Positions 36,471-45,525 of a stretch of 64,000 bases of DNA are shown here, piece by piece. Below the pieces are notes generated by a model. The model had not been told where the DNA came from. It ran no database searches and was given only the letters and a program-made list of their open reading frames with translations. Every line of letters begins with the position of its first letter. Position 1 is the first letter of the stretch. Source of the DNA: Methanomethylovorans hollandica DSM 15978 (GTDB lineage Archaea > Halobacteriota > Methanosarcinia > Methanosarcinales > Methanosarcinaceae); NCBI RefSeq assembly GCF_000328665.1, contig NC_019977.1, forward strand, positions 1,666,011 through 1,730,010. Reading direction: 5' to 3'. The position numbers and the translations under genes are program-made.

Positions 36471-36866
36471 ATGGACGATCTTGAAGCGATCAGAAAGAAA
36501 AGGCTTCAGGAACTTCAGCGTTCCCTCGAAGCACGTCAATATCCGGCAGAGCCAGTAGTTGTAACAGACACCGGTTTTGATCAGTTTGTATCACAATATC
36601 CTTTGACGGTGATAGACTGCTGGGCACAATGGTGTGCTCCCTGTCGCATGTTATCTCCCATCATTGACCAGCTTGCCTCAGAACTGCAGGGCAAGATTGT
36701 CTTTGGCAAGCTTGATACTGACCAGAATCCTGTGATTGCACAAAAACTGAGAATAACAAGCATTCCCACATTACTGATCTTCCGACAGGGTAACTTAGTT
36801 GACCGTATTTCAGGGGCATTACCGAAACATCTGCTTTTACAAAGATTAAAACCAATTATTAATTGA
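36471..36866 (+). CDS. trx: Thioredoxin with charged N-terminal helix
   Basis: 131-residue thioredoxin. Active site WCAPC (Cys55, Cys58) and cis-Pro loop TSIPTLLIF are intact. The first 25 residues (MDDLEAIRKKRLQELQRS) form a charged helix extra to the fold, similar to the N-terminal helix of archaeal PDCD5-like DNA-binding proteins. The ATG at 36471 is chosen because upstream sequence (from 36342) is the repeat-rich leader and not protein-like. It precedes the marker-14 gene by 27 bp; it may supply reducing power for ArsC or peroxiredoxin. Confidence 0.9.
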   Translation: MDDLEAIRKKRLQELQRSLEARQYPAEPVVVTDTGFDQFVSQYPLTVIDCWAQWCAPCRMLSPIIDQLASELQGKIVFGKLDTDQNPVIAQKLRITSIPTLLIFRQGNLVDRISGALPKHLLLQRLKPIIN

Positions 36867-36893
36867 TCTCAATCATAAATAGGAGTGTGTAAT

Positions 36894-38333
36894 ATGGGTC
36901 ATAAACCAAGAATCGTAGAAAGTCCTTCAGTACGGCTGATCGAACTGAAATCAGCTTCCACTGCCTACTTTATTGTAGCGTCTGTGGAAGTAGGTAACAC
37001 CACTACCAAATGTATCCTCACAGCCACTAACCTGGAAGACGGAAAAACACGTCTGATCAACAAGATAGTCACCATGACCCGTGATGTAAGGGCACCTAAG
37101 ACCGGCGAGGAAATATTTGGCCGGACCCTCAGCGGTGTGGAGCTTACGCGGCAATCCATTGCAGAACTTGTAAGAGATACGCTTCTCAAAGCAGTGGACT
37201 CAGCAAATCTGGACATAAAGACGGATATTCATTTTGTGGTACGTTCTACAGGTGTTGTGGCAGGTTTTGATGCACCTGAAGAAGTGGGTGAGTTCATAAA
37301 GGCACTGGCTGATGGCTGCCTCATGGCAGGTGTGCCCCCTAATCGCATGACACCCCCTATGTCGGTATTCAATATGCATGAGAAGTTCCGCAAATACACC
37401 AAACTGGAAAAAGTTGTCTTTGATGGAGCCGTTGCAAGTGTCACACCTCCCAAAGGAGCTACCGGTGTGGAGATCGTGGCCAACGAAATGGAAGGAGAAC
37501 TTGCAACTGCAGGTATCAAAGAAGGTGCAAAATGGGTGGATGTGGATTTCCGTAACCCTTGTATCTCCATGGACTTTGGTACCACACTGGATGGCAGGAT
37601 CATAGGCCAGGAATTACCCTATGCGAGGACAATCGGTAACTTCTGCGGTTATGCGGGTGCTATACCGGATGCGCTTATCAAAGGCACAGGTAAGGTCGAT
37701 GCCAAAAAAGGCACTGCTCTTGAGATCGCTCAGAACATCTCCCTTGGTAAAGTTTCGCTCATGCTGAAAGGTAAACAGATAAAGGAATACTCCGAAAAGA
37801 TCCAGCAATATATACGTATTGAGAAAGTGCCTTCGGGCTTTAAAAGATACGGGAGTGTACCAGTGAACCCTCAGGCTGCAGAGGAGATAGGTGTTGTGCT
37901 CATAGGCTGTGATGTAGGTATTAACGGCTCAGATATGGACAAGCTCATGGCAATAGGTGCTGAGATAAATGAGAAACACGGCCTTAACTTCCTGTTCGCT
38001 GTAATAGATGACGTAATGGCCCGTGTTGTACAGAGGCTTGTAAAAGTGGCACAGGAACATGGACTTATTTTTGAGAACACTGCTATAGGCGTCACCGGAC
38101 GCGCAGCAATAACCGGCAATAAACCGAAACTCATCCTGAAGTACCTGGAGGAGCTTGGCCTTAACCATAAAATAGAGGAGAATGTCGTATTTGTGGACGA
38201 TGGTCTGGCAAGGGGTGCTGCTGTCATGGCGCGGTGTATGAACTCCCTGGGGACGACTTTCAATCCTCTTGGGGGTAGAAGAGGCGGAAAATGTATCCTT
38301 GCCCAGCGTGTTAAATTACAGTCTGGAAAATAA
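36894..38333 (+). CDS. Methanogenesis marker protein 14
   Basis: 479-residue ASKHA-like (acetate/sugar kinase, actin-like) protein found only in methanogens and relatives. Features: an N-terminal phosphate-loop-like SVEVGNTTTKCILTAT (about 27-42), SMDFGTTLDGRI (about 226-237) and VFVDDGLARGAAVM (near 445-458). The fold resembles reactivases of corrinoid proteins; the exact role is undetermined. ATG 36894 sits 8 nt after AGGAG. A short GTG extension is possible. It ends at a hairpin terminator. Confidence 0.9.
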   Translation: MGHKPRIVESPSVRLIELKSASTAYFIVASVEVGNTTTKCILTATNLEDGKTRLINKIVTMTRDVRAPKTGEEIFGRTLSGVELTRQSIAELVRDTLLKAVDSANLDIKTDIHFVVRSTGVVAGFDAPEEVGEFIKALADGCLMAGVPPNRMTPPMSVFNMHEKFRKYTKLEKVVFDGAVASVTPPKGATGVEIVANEMEGELATAGIKEGAKWVDVDFRNPCISMDFGTTLDGRIIGQELPYARTIGNFCGYAGAIPDALIKGTGKVDAKKGTALEIAQNISLGKVSLMLKGKQIKEYSEKIQQYIRIEKVPSGFKRYGSVPVNPQAAEEIGVVLIGCDVGINGSDMDKLMAIGAEINEKHGLNFLFAVIDDVMARVVQRLVKVAQEHGLIFENTAIGVTGRAAITGNKPKLILKYLEELGLNHKIEENVVFVDDGLARGAAVMARCMNSLGTTFNPLGGRRGGKCILAQRVKLQSGK

Positions 38334-38339
38334 GTATTT

Positions 38340-38358
38340 GGGAAGGAATAACCTTCCC
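38340..38358 (+). terminator. Hairpin after marker protein 14 gene
   Basis: GGGAAGG (38340-38346), loop AATAA, CCTTCCC (38352-38358): a perfect 7-bp G+C-rich stem 6 bp after the stop codon. No T-run follows directly, so termination strength is uncertain. It also faces the convergent polX gene. Confidence 0.5.
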
Positions 38359-38426
38359 TGTGAACATTTACATAATGGCCAAAAATACCAGGCGATAAAA
38401 AAGCTGTTATTATCCTTCATTCCGTC

Positions 38427-40151
38427 CTAAGGAATGCCTAAGAGCTTGCAGAGTTCTTTTAGATCTAAAGTATTCACTACATCTGCGGGTTTAACCCAAG
38501 CCCTTCTTGCAGTACCAACTCCATATCTTATGTTGGCAAACTGATCGGGCGAATGGGCATCTGTATTGATAGCAAGTTTTATTCCCATTTCCATGGCCAT
38601 CATTGCATAGTTGCCATTAAGGTCAAGTCTCTGGGGAGAGGAATTGATTTCCAGGACTTTTCCGAATTCAAGAGCTGCTTCCATGATCTTTTTCATGTCC
38701 ATCTCAAAGGGTAGCCTCTTTCCGAATTTTCGGCCGGTGGGGTGCGCTAGGATATGTACATGTTCATTCTCCAGTGCAGTTACTATTCTCTTTGTCATGG
38801 TCTTACTATCCTGTTCGACAGCACCATGCACAGCAACTACAACAATGTCAAGCTGTTCCAGCAAATCATCACCGTAGTCAAGTGTTCCATTGGGAAGTAT
38901 ATCGCACTCTGTACCTGAAAGTATCCGTATACCATCGATGCTTGCGTTAAGCTGCTCTATTTCTTTGACGTGTTCCATCAATCTCTTTTCCGAAAGACCG
39001 CTTGCGATCCTGGAAGATCCGGAGTGATCAGTGATAGCTATATATTCATACCCGAGAGCTCTGGCTGCAAGCGCCATTTCTTTGATGGTGTTCCTACCGT
39101 CACTCCAGTTGGAATGTACGTGAAGATCACCTTTGATGTCACCGATCTCTATAAGCCGAGGGATCTTTCTTTGCATTGCTGCTTCTATTTCTCCCCTGTC
39201 CTCGCGCAGTTCAGGTGGAATGAACTGAAGGCCGAGCATCTCGTACTGTTGCTCTTCCGCAGAAAAAGGCATTTGTTCTCCGGTTTCAACGTTCTTTAAT
39301 CCATATTCACTGAGATGCAAACCCTTTGCGAGGGCTATATTGCGCAATTTTACATTATGATCCTTCGAGCCTGTGAAATGCTGAAGCAGGGAACCGAATG
39401 AATCATCTTTAACGATCCTCATGTCCACCTGGATATGTTCTTTATATATGACAGAACCTTTAGTAGTTCCCTTCTCAAGGATCTCCTGTACATTATCCAT
39501 AAGTGTAAAAGCCTCTATGGCTCTTTCCGGCTCATTGGAGCAGGCTATGAGATCAATATCCCCCACAGTTTCTTTCCATCGCCTTATGCTGCCCGCTATC
39601 TGGACCTCCCGGATCAATTCCCCATCAACGAGCTTTCTGGATATTTCTTCGGCTATAGGCAATGCCAAACCCAAAGGGAACCTTCCGGTATTGCCTTCTG
39701 CAAACTGGCGTTTAGCTGCAATAAGGACATTCTCTTCCATCTTAACACCCATTCCAGGGATCCTGCGTATCCGGTGTTCTTCTGCAGCTCTGAGCAATCC
39801 TTTCAGATCTTTCACGCCTAGTTTTGTGTACAGCAGATACGCGGTCCTGGGGCCGATTCCCTGCACGGCAGTGATCTCTTCTATTTTTTCCGGTATCGTA
39901 TGTCTGAGCTCTTCATAGGCCATGAATGTGCCTGTTTCAAGCATTTCCTTTATTTTTGCCTCTATTGCCTCTCCAACACCGGGAATATGGGCAAGATCAT
40001 CTTTTTTGCACAGGACATTTAGATCCTCTTCCAGCTCCTCAATATGTCGTGCAGCTTTCTGGTATGCTTTTATCTTGAAAACGTTCTCTCCTTTGAACTC
40101 CAGCATATATGCCATTTCATACAGGAGCTTTGCCACTTCAGCGTTATCCAT
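38427..40151 (-). CDS. polX: Family X DNA polymerase/exonuclease PolX with PHP domain
   Basis: Gap-filling repair polymerase with 3'-5' exonuclease, 574 residues, standard length. The N-terminal pol-beta part has helix-hairpin-helix motifs (HIPGVGEAIEAKI, VQGIGPRTAYLL) and the palm metal motif GSIRRWKETVGDIDLI (about 186-201). The C-terminal PHP domain begins DLHVHSNWSDG (about 341-351) with ITDHSGSSRIA, LSGTECDIL and AINTDAHSPDQF metal motifs. All expected His/Asp residues appear present. Immediately upstream lies DUF166 on the same strand. Confidence 0.95.
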   Translation of the reverse strand: MDNAEVAKLLYEMAYMLEFKGENVFKIKAYQKAARHIEELEEDLNVLCKKDDLAHIPGVGEAIEAKIKEMLETGTFMAYEELRHTIPEKIEEITAVQGIGPRTAYLLYTKLGVKDLKGLLRAAEEHRIRRIPGMGVKMEENVLIAAKRQFAEGNTGRFPLGLALPIAEEISRKLVDGELIREVQIAGSIRRWKETVGDIDLIACSNEPERAIEAFTLMDNVQEILEKGTTKGSVIYKEHIQVDMRIVKDDSFGSLLQHFTGSKDHNVKLRNIALAKGLHLSEYGLKNVETGEQMPFSAEEQQYEMLGLQFIPPELREDRGEIEAAMQRKIPRLIEIGDIKGDLHVHSNWSDGRNTIKEMALAARALGYEYIAITDHSGSSRIASGLSEKRLMEHVKEIEQLNASIDGIRILSGTECDILPNGTLDYGDDLLEQLDIVVVAVHGAVEQDSKTMTKRIVTALENEHVHILAHPTGRKFGKRLPFEMDMKKIMEAALEFGKVLEINSSPQRLDLNGNYAMMAMEMGIKLAINTDAHSPDQFANIRYGVGTARRAWVKPADVVNTLDLKELCKLLGIP

Positions 40152-40184
40152 CTTAAATAGATAATGAGAAAGTTACACAAAAAT

Positions 40185-40862
40185 CTAATGTTCTTTTTTA
40201 AGGTTGGCCTTTTCAATGGCCTTTGCAACAGCATCCTTATGCAGTTGCGCAGATTCATGGATACCGCCTTGGTTGCCCCGCACGGCACGGCACGGGTATT
40301 GCTGTATCAGCAGTCCGGCTTTAGCAGGTGCCTCTTCTATAGGCGTTCCTTTCAGTGCCTCTGCCATGTGCCAGGTGCTGCCACAGGGTGCTCCCCTGAT
40401 AACTTGTACTTGATCCACTTTTCCTTCGTGAGTGATGATATCCAGGAGAGGTCTCGATAATTTGTCAGTGAACTCACATATAGCAGGATTTGCGCTGAGG
40501 GTGCAGCAGATATCTTCCACTTCTATGTACATTCCATATTCTTGTGCGATCTGCTCAAGTTCCTGCACAGGTGCCTTTGAGGCACCTCCAGGAACGATGA
40601 GGCTGCGGACTCCGTGTCTGCCGGCAAGCCTGGCTATGGCAGGCGTAAGGTCCGGGTGCAGGGAATATGTTATCAGGATCTCTGCGTTGAACACTTTTTC
40701 ATCCATATGCAATTCTTCAAGGAACTCATCTGGATCGTCTATGAACTCAGGTAGATATTCAGGTACCTCTGCAGAGATTACTCCCAGGTCCGTTTTGCCA
40801 AGTATGGTATCTATCAGCCTTTTACCATACTTGCCTCTTGTAATCACACCAATATTCGTCAT
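40185..40862 (-). CDS. DUF166 family protein
   Basis: 225-residue archaeal, methanogen-enriched protein, sometimes labelled thymidylate-synthase-related. It begins TNIGVITRGKYGKRL, has an LIVPGGASKAPVQELEQ segment (about 92-108) and several conserved cysteines (EDICCTLSANPAICEF and GAPCGSTWHMA). The role is unproven and the link to thymidylate synthesis is historical annotation only. It precedes polX by 33 bp and is divergent from the cation ATPase gene. Confidence 0.8.
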   Translation of the reverse strand: MTNIGVITRGKYGKRLIDTILGKTDLGVISAEVPEYLPEFIDDPDEFLEELHMDEKVFNAEILITYSLHPDLTPAIARLAGRHGVRSLIVPGGASKAPVQELEQIAQEYGMYIEVEDICCTLSANPAICEFTDKLSRPLLDIITHEGKVDQVQVIRGAPCGSTWHMAEALKGTPIEEAPAKAGLLIQQYPCRAVRGNQGGIHESAQLHKDAVAKAIEKANLKKEH

Positions 40863-40938
40863 GTATGTTTTTCCTGAAAGGAGATATAGTAATCAGATAA
40901 AGTTAATTATTTATCTTTTGGGCAGGCTCTTTGTTTTC

Positions 40939-43584
40939 ATGGGAGAAAAAAGATGGTGTGCCATTCCAGCTGAGGATGTCTTTTCGTTGATCGGAAGCGA
41001 TCAGGATGGCCTAAGCGATCAGGAGGCCAGTATAAGGCTTGCGAGGGACGGATACAATGAGGTGACGTCCAAGAAAGAACATGGCCCTATCTATCGTTTT
41101 CTTAAGCAGTTCGCGAGCCCTCTTATCTATCTGCTGCTGATAGCTGCGGTCATCACTCTGTTCCTTGGGAAGTATGCAGATGCTGTGGTCATTGTATTGG
41201 TGGTACTGGCAAATGCTATAATCGGTTTCATACAGGAAGGCAAGGCGCAAAATGCTCTGGAATCATTAGCTAAGTTACTGGTACCTGAAGCACGGGTATT
41301 AAGGGATGGTGTCAGCAAGGTATTGCCAAGCAGGGAGCTTGTGGTAGGAGATGTGGTGCTGCTGGAATCAGGAGACAGGGTCCCTGCAGACCTGCGCCTG
41401 TTCTATGTGAAGAACCTGAGGGCAGATGAAGCGATCCTCACAGGAGAGTCATTACCTGTGGAAAAGAACGCCTCCGCCATTGATAGTGATTGTGTTTCCT
41501 ATGGTGATCAGAAGAACGTATCTTTTGCCGGCACCCTCATTTCACAGGGCCAGGGAAGGGGTATCGTTGTGGCAACAGGTAATGACACACAGATAGGCAG
41601 GATCTCCAAATTTATCAGGGAAAGCAAGGAGATCTCAACTCCCCTGCTGCGTAAGATGGCACGGCTCAGCCTCATCCTTTCAGTTGTGATCGTAGCTATT
41701 GCGACACTTACCTTTGCTGTGGGTCTTTTGCAAGGATATGATACCGTAGAAGTATTCATGGCGTCGGTTAGTCTTGCAGTCGCTGCTATTCCCGAAGGGT
41801 TGCCTGCAGTCATTACCATTTCCATGGCCATAGGTGTCAACAGGATGGCAGCAAGGAACACGATCATCCGTACGGTACCTGCGGTAGAGACCCTGGGAAG
41901 TGCTACTGTTATCTGCACTGACAAGACCGGTACTCTCACCAGGAATCAAATGACAGTGACACAGGTATACGCTGCAGGCAAGACTTATACTATAACAGGT
42001 ACGGGTTATTCACCTGAAGGTGATTTCCTACTGGATGAGATCAAAGTTGATCCGCTTCAGGATAAAGCCCTTGTGGAAACCCTTAAGGCGGGTGTGCTCT
42101 GCAATGACGCTTCTTTCAAAGGGACAGATAACATAGATGGTGACCCTACGGAAGGTGCACTACTCGTTTCCGGCCTTAAGGCCGGTAAGTTCCATATTCC
42201 CCGCAAGGACGTAGTTCCCTTTGAGCCGGAACAAAGGTTCATGGCCACACTGCATGAAAAGGAAGACGGTTCACGGATAATATATGTAAAAGGTTCCCCT
42301 GAAACGGTCCTTGACATGTGTGTCTCACAGTTTGACGGAAATTACCTTGTTCCTGTAGATACGGAAGGTATTATGCAGGCTGCCGAGCAGATGGCCTCAG
42401 AGGCGCTGAGAGTTCTGGCTATGGCTTACAGGGATGTTCCTAAGGATGTAGCGGGCATTGAAGCAGAGGATATAGGAGATCTTGTATTTGTAGGACTGCA
42501 GGGCATGATGGACCCCCCAAGAGATGATGTGATGGAGGCCATAGCAAAATGCAAAACTGCAGGCATTCGAGTAATAATGATCACAGGAGACCATTTGAAA
42601 ACTGCCTCTGCCATTGCAAAAAAAATAGGAATAGAATCATCAGGTGCTCTATCTGGAGGCGATATGGAGAAAATGTCAGATGAGCATCTGAGCGAAAAAT
42701 TGGATTATGTTTCGGTGTTTGCACGCACCTCTCCGGAAGATAAGTTAAGAATAGTAAAGTTACTACAGAAAAAAGGTGAGGTCGTGGCTGTAACAGGGGA
42801 CGGGATAAACGATGCTCCTGCCCTTAAAACAGCGGATATCGGCATAGCCATGGGCCAGACAGGCACAGAGGTGGCAAAAGAGGCTTCTGATATGGTACTA
42901 GCAGATGACCACTTTTCGTCCATTGTAGCCGCTATCGAAGAAGGCAGAGATGTCTACAGCAAGATCCAGAAGATCATATTATGGACACTGCCTACGAACG
43001 GTGGACAGGGATTATCCATAGTGATAGCGGTGTTGCTGGGGATCACATTGCCCCTGGTGCCCCTGCAGATCCTATGGCTCAATACGGTGACAGCTATCGG
43101 ACTTGGTGTTCCCATCACTATGGAGCCAAAGGAAAGGGGCATACTGAAAAGGCCGCCAAGGCCACCTAAGGAATCTATCCTCGTTCCTCTGATCAAGAGA
43201 AGGATCATATTTGTATCCTTGCTGATAGTTGCTGGTGCCTACCTTACATTCTTCCTGAAGATGGGAAGAGATGGGGATCTTACTGCAGCACGTACTGTTG
43301 CTTTGAATACGATAGTGTTCTTCCAGATATTCTATCTGTTCAACTCCAAGTCAATGTATGAGTATGTCTACAAGGATCTGCTATCTAACAAGTACATGCT
43401 GCTGGGTATTGGTATAGTTGTGTTGCTCCAGTTGCTGATAACTTATAATGGCGCTCTGAACTCTATATTTTCCACAGCGCCTCTTCTGGCCGTGGACTGG
43501 CTGATGATCATAGCGGTTTCCAGTACAGTCTTCTTCCTCATAGAGCTTGAAAAATATCTGTACAAGAAGCACTATATCTCATAA
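40939..43584 (+). CDS. P2-type cation-transporting ATPase with altered ion-site residues
   Basis: 881-residue P-type pump of the SERCA/PMR1-like group: an N-terminal cation-ATPase domain, TGES, PEGLPA in M4 (285-290), DKTGTLT (phosphorylated Asp328), [16 protein letters not shown] and ten membrane segments. Compared with SERCA, M5 reads NGGQ (687-690) where N-V-G-E771 is expected, and M6 reads NTVTA (715-719) where N-L-V-T-D800 is expected. Two acidic Ca ligands are thus absent. The cation may be Na, K, H or another. The ATG at 40939 is chosen; the long open frame upstream is the reverse of DUF166. A TATTTATC promoter lies about 30 bp before. Confidence 0.88.
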   Translation: MGEKRWCAIPAEDVFSLIGSDQDGLSDQEASIRLARDGYNEVTSKKEHGPIYRFLKQFASPLIYLLLIAAVITLFLGKYADAVVIVLVVLANAIIGFIQEGKAQNALESLAKLLVPEARVLRDGVSKVLPSRELVVGDVVLLESGDRVPADLRLFYVKNLRADEAILTGESLPVEKNASAIDSDCVSYGDQKNVSFAGTLISQGQGRGIVVATGNDTQIGRISKFIRESKEISTPLLRKMARLSLILSVVIVAIATLTFAVGLLQGYDTVEVFMASVSLAVAAIPEGLPAVITISMAIGVNRMAARNTIIRTVPAVETLGSATVICTDKTGTLTRNQMTVTQVYAAGKTYTITGTGYSPEGDFLLDEIKVDPLQDKALVETLKAGVLCNDASFKGTDNIDGDPTEGALLVSGLKAGKFHIPRKDVVPFEPEQRFMATLHEKEDGSRIIYVKGSPETVLDMCVSQFDGNYLVPVDTEGIMQAAEQMASEALRVLAMAYRDVPKDVAGIEAEDIGDLVFVGLQGMMDPPRDDVMEAIAKCKTAGIRVIMITGDHLKTASAIAKKIGIESSGALSGGDMEKMSDEHLSEKLDYVSVFARTSPEDKLRIVKLLQKKGEVVAVTGDGINDAPALKTADIGIAMGQTGTEVAKEASDMVLADDHFSSIVAAIEEGRDVYSKIQKIILWTLPTNGGQGLSIVIAVLLGITLPLVPLQILWLNTVTAIGLGVPITMEPKERGILKRPPRPPKESILVPLIKRRIIFVSLLIVAGAYLTFFLKMGRDGDLTAARTVALNTIVFFQIFYLFNSKSMYEYVYKDLLSNKYMLLGIGIVVLLQLLITYNGALNSIFSTAPLLAVDWLMIIAVSSTVFFLIELEKYLYKKHYIS

Positions 43585-43599
43585 AGTATAACCGATACA

Positions 43600-43609
43600 T
43601 TTATATATA
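43600..43609 (+). promoter_or_regulatory. TATA box of the zinc-ribbon gene
   Basis: TTTATATATAA-type element following ACCGATACA. It is 31-41 bp before the ATG at 43641, giving a very short leader with GGTGA (43632-43636) as the ribosome site. Confidence 0.6.
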
Positions 43610-43640
43610 AATTTTTATTTATATTTTTTTTGGTGAAATA

Positions 43641-43769
43641 ATGGCTGAGATCAACCAGTCTATGGTGTATTTCAAATGCAGCTCATGCGATTATGTCTTT
43701 GAGTCAGACCCTGAATTTTTCGGGGTAACTTGCCCACAGTGCGGAGGCAAGAATACTTATCGTATCTGA
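43641..43769 (+). CDS. 42-residue zinc-ribbon protein
   Basis: A complete small gene: MAEINQSMVYFKCSSCDY..., then VTCPQCGGKN and a stop. Two CxxC knuckles (Cys13/16 and Cys31/34) form a zinc ribbon; the preceding MVYFKC strand is like RNA-polymerase-subunit-P or ribosomal zinc ribbons, but the protein is not RpoP as far as I can judge. It has its own TATA box and ribosome site. It lies 46 bp before thymidylate kinase. Likely a nucleic-acid-binding or complex-stabilising protein. Confidence 0.8.
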   Translation: MAEINQSMVYFKCSSCDYVFESDPEFFGVTCPQCGGKNTYRI

Positions 43770-43815
43770 GCAGTTATGTATAATAATAAGTCCTGTCTTT
43801 ATTGACACTCATTGA

Positions 43816-44433
43816 ATGAAAGGCAAACTAATTACTTTAGAGGGCATCGATGGCTCCGGTAAGTCTACTATATGCAGGTTACTGCAGGATGACCTCGGAT
43901 TTGAGGGTTGTATCTTCACCCGGGAGCCTACTACAAGCTGGTTTGGTGATGCTGTAAACCGTGCCCTTCGCAGCGATACGGACCATATAGCGGAACTCAT
44001 GCTCTTTCTGGCAGACCATGCTGATCATATTTCCAGGCTTATTCGCCCTTCCCTTGAGAATGGGGACAATATTATATCAGACCGTTATTCTGCAAGCAGG
44101 TGTGCCTACCAGGGAGCTACACTTCAGGATATTTTTGAAGATCCACTTGACTGGGTGCGCTTTCTGCATAAAGGCTGGACCATCGATCCTGATCTGATAA
44201 TTCTTTTTGATATCGATCCGGAAGTGGCTGTAAAGCGCTGCGGCGACCGTGGGGAACGCTCGAAGTTCGAGAAGATGGAGTTCCTGAAAAAAGTACGCAG
44301 CAATTATCTGCGCCTTGCAGCAGAAGAGCCCGGAAGGTTCGTTGTGGTCAATGCGGACAGACCCTTAAATGAAGTACAAGAAGAAGTATTCAGGATCATT
44401 GCACATGCAGTAGGAACCGGGAATAAAGAGTGA
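43816..44433 (+). CDS. tmk: Thymidylate kinase
   Basis: Phosphorylates dTMP to dTDP. 205 residues, usual length. P-loop GIDGSGKS (about 10-17), the TREPT motif (about 35-39), the DRYSASRCAYQGA substrate region (about 94-106) and a LID region GDRGERSKFEKMEF are present. The start ATG follows the zinc-ribbon gene by 46 bp and the two probably share a transcript. It ends upstream of an A/T-rich run. Confidence 0.94.
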   Translation: MKGKLITLEGIDGSGKSTICRLLQDDLGFEGCIFTREPTTSWFGDAVNRALRSDTDHIAELMLFLADHADHISRLIRPSLENGDNIISDRYSASRCAYQGATLQDIFEDPLDWVRFLHKGWTIDPDLIILFDIDPEVAVKRCGDRGERSKFEKMEFLKKVRSNYLRLAAEEPGRFVVVNADRPLNEVQEEVFRIIAHAVGTGNKE

Positions 44434-44495
44434 AAAAATATTAAAAATCGTTTTTCGTTTGAAAGTGCTTTTTTTCCTTTTCCCGGCTCTAAGGA

Positions 44496-44771
44496 TCACA
44501 GATCGTTCGCATCAGCGAACTTGATAAGGGTTTCTCCCAGGTCCCTTATATATTTGGGATTGAGGTTGAAACGGCTCCTTTTCTGGCCGGCTCGTTCTTT
44601 TGCTATCTCTACATATTCATTGTCATATTTCTCACTTTTAGCAAGGCCAATAGTGAGGAACCATCCTCCTCCCATTTTGATCTCTGCAAAGCCTTCTTCT
44701 ATTGTTATCTCAGATTTGGTATCTGATGTAGTATCGATCTCTTCCAAGTACGTCACCTTTATTCTCGTCAT
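44496..44771 (-). CDS. Conserved hypothetical protein coupled to HisA-like gene
   Basis: 91-residue soluble protein (MTRIKVTYLEEIDTTS, GGGWFLTIGLAKS) without cysteine or recognised motif; predicted mixed beta/alpha. Its ATG overlaps the stop of the HisA-like gene (44768-44771), so translation is coupled and function in the same pathway, possibly methanofuran or one-carbon metabolism, is likely but unproven. Confidence 0.65.
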   Translation of the reverse strand: MTRIKVTYLEEIDTTSDTKSEITIEEGFAEIKMGGGWFLTIGLAKSEKYDNEYVEIAKERAGQKRSRFNLNPKYIRDLGETLIKFADANDL

Positions 44772-45478
44772 TGCTGTGCCATGTACAGCGGTATTGAACC
44801 GTTATGCAATGCAGTTGCCACAAGGGCACCCTTTATGCCTATACTTTCAAGCTTGTCGATATCATGGATATCTTTCACACCGCCGCCAAGCAACACATCG
44901 TGATGGGAGATGGAGACAATATTACTTAAGAATTGTGAATCCACTCCGCTTGATGTGCCTACTCTGTCCATGTCAAGGACAATGATATTCCGTATATCGA
45001 GAGCATTGAGCTCATGCACGATGTCAGTAGGCTCTTGAGGCATGTGGGGATCGGATGTAAGTACTTTCCCATGCTTTTTATCAATGCTGACATTCACTTT
45101 CCCTGGAAGGAGAGCTGCAACTTCTTTTATTGTCTGAAAGGATGATGTTTCGGTTCCAAGGATGATGCCATCTGCAAGGGAACTTGCCTCTATTGCTTCT
45201 TCAACTGAGGAAATGCCCGGGTCAAGCATTGTAGTGACCCTGGAGGATATTTGCCTGATCACCGGGAAGTTGGTATTGTGATGCCCTGCTCCCTGCAGTA
45301 TATTAAGGTCTGCGATGTAAACTTCTTTTGGATTTATTTCTTCTATGAGCTTTATGGGCTCTGAGGTGGTACAGATGTGGCTCGTAAGATGCACTGGACG
45401 ATAGTTCTTCCGATCCCCGCCCTGAGCATGAACCACATTTATATTATATAAATCTAGTACAAAAACGATACGAAACAT
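44768..45478 (-). CDS. HisA/HisF-like TIM-barrel protein of methanogen type
   Basis: 236 residues. Begins FRIVFVLDLYNINVVHAQGG, the HisA-type N-terminal strand and loop, and keeps EVYIADLNILQGAG, MLDPGISSVEEAI, LDMDRVGTSSGVD and LLGGGVKDIHDI phosphate-binding loops. Close homologues are found near methanofuran/tetrahydromethanopterin genes of methanogens and methylotrophs and are not histidine enzymes. It is divergent from mfnB, and the mfnB promoter overlaps its first codons, suggesting joint control. The reaction is unknown. Confidence 0.85.
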   Translation of the reverse strand: MFRIVFVLDLYNINVVHAQGGDRKNYRPVHLTSHICTTSEPIKLIEEINPKEVYIADLNILQGAGHHNTNFPVIRQISSRVTTMLDPGISSVEEAIEASSLADGIILGTETSSFQTIKEVAALLPGKVNVSIDKKHGKVLTSDPHMPQEPTDIVHELNALDIRNIIVLDMDRVGTSSGVDSQFLSNIVSISHHDVLLGGGVKDIHDIDKLESIGIKGALVATALHNGSIPLYMAQQ

Positions 45479-45483
45479 ATATT
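45468..45483 (+). promoter_or_regulatory. mfnB promoter overlapping the HisA-like start
   Basis: ACGAAAC (about 45467-45473) and CATATATTA (45474-45482) form a BRE-TATA pair; ATG of mfnB is at 45526. In the opposite direction TATTTTATAG (45504-45513) lies about 30 bp before the HisA-like ATG (45478). The two promoters interleave within 50 bp. Confidence 0.55.
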
Positions 45484-45525
45484 AACTGATAAACATTCTC
45501 ATGCTATAAAATAGAGGTTATTATC

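Noticed and set aside
40432-40938. Upstream 169-codon extension of the cation ATPase frame
   Set aside because: It runs antisense through DUF166, has serine/proline-rich non-protein composition, and a good ATG with promoter lies at 40939.
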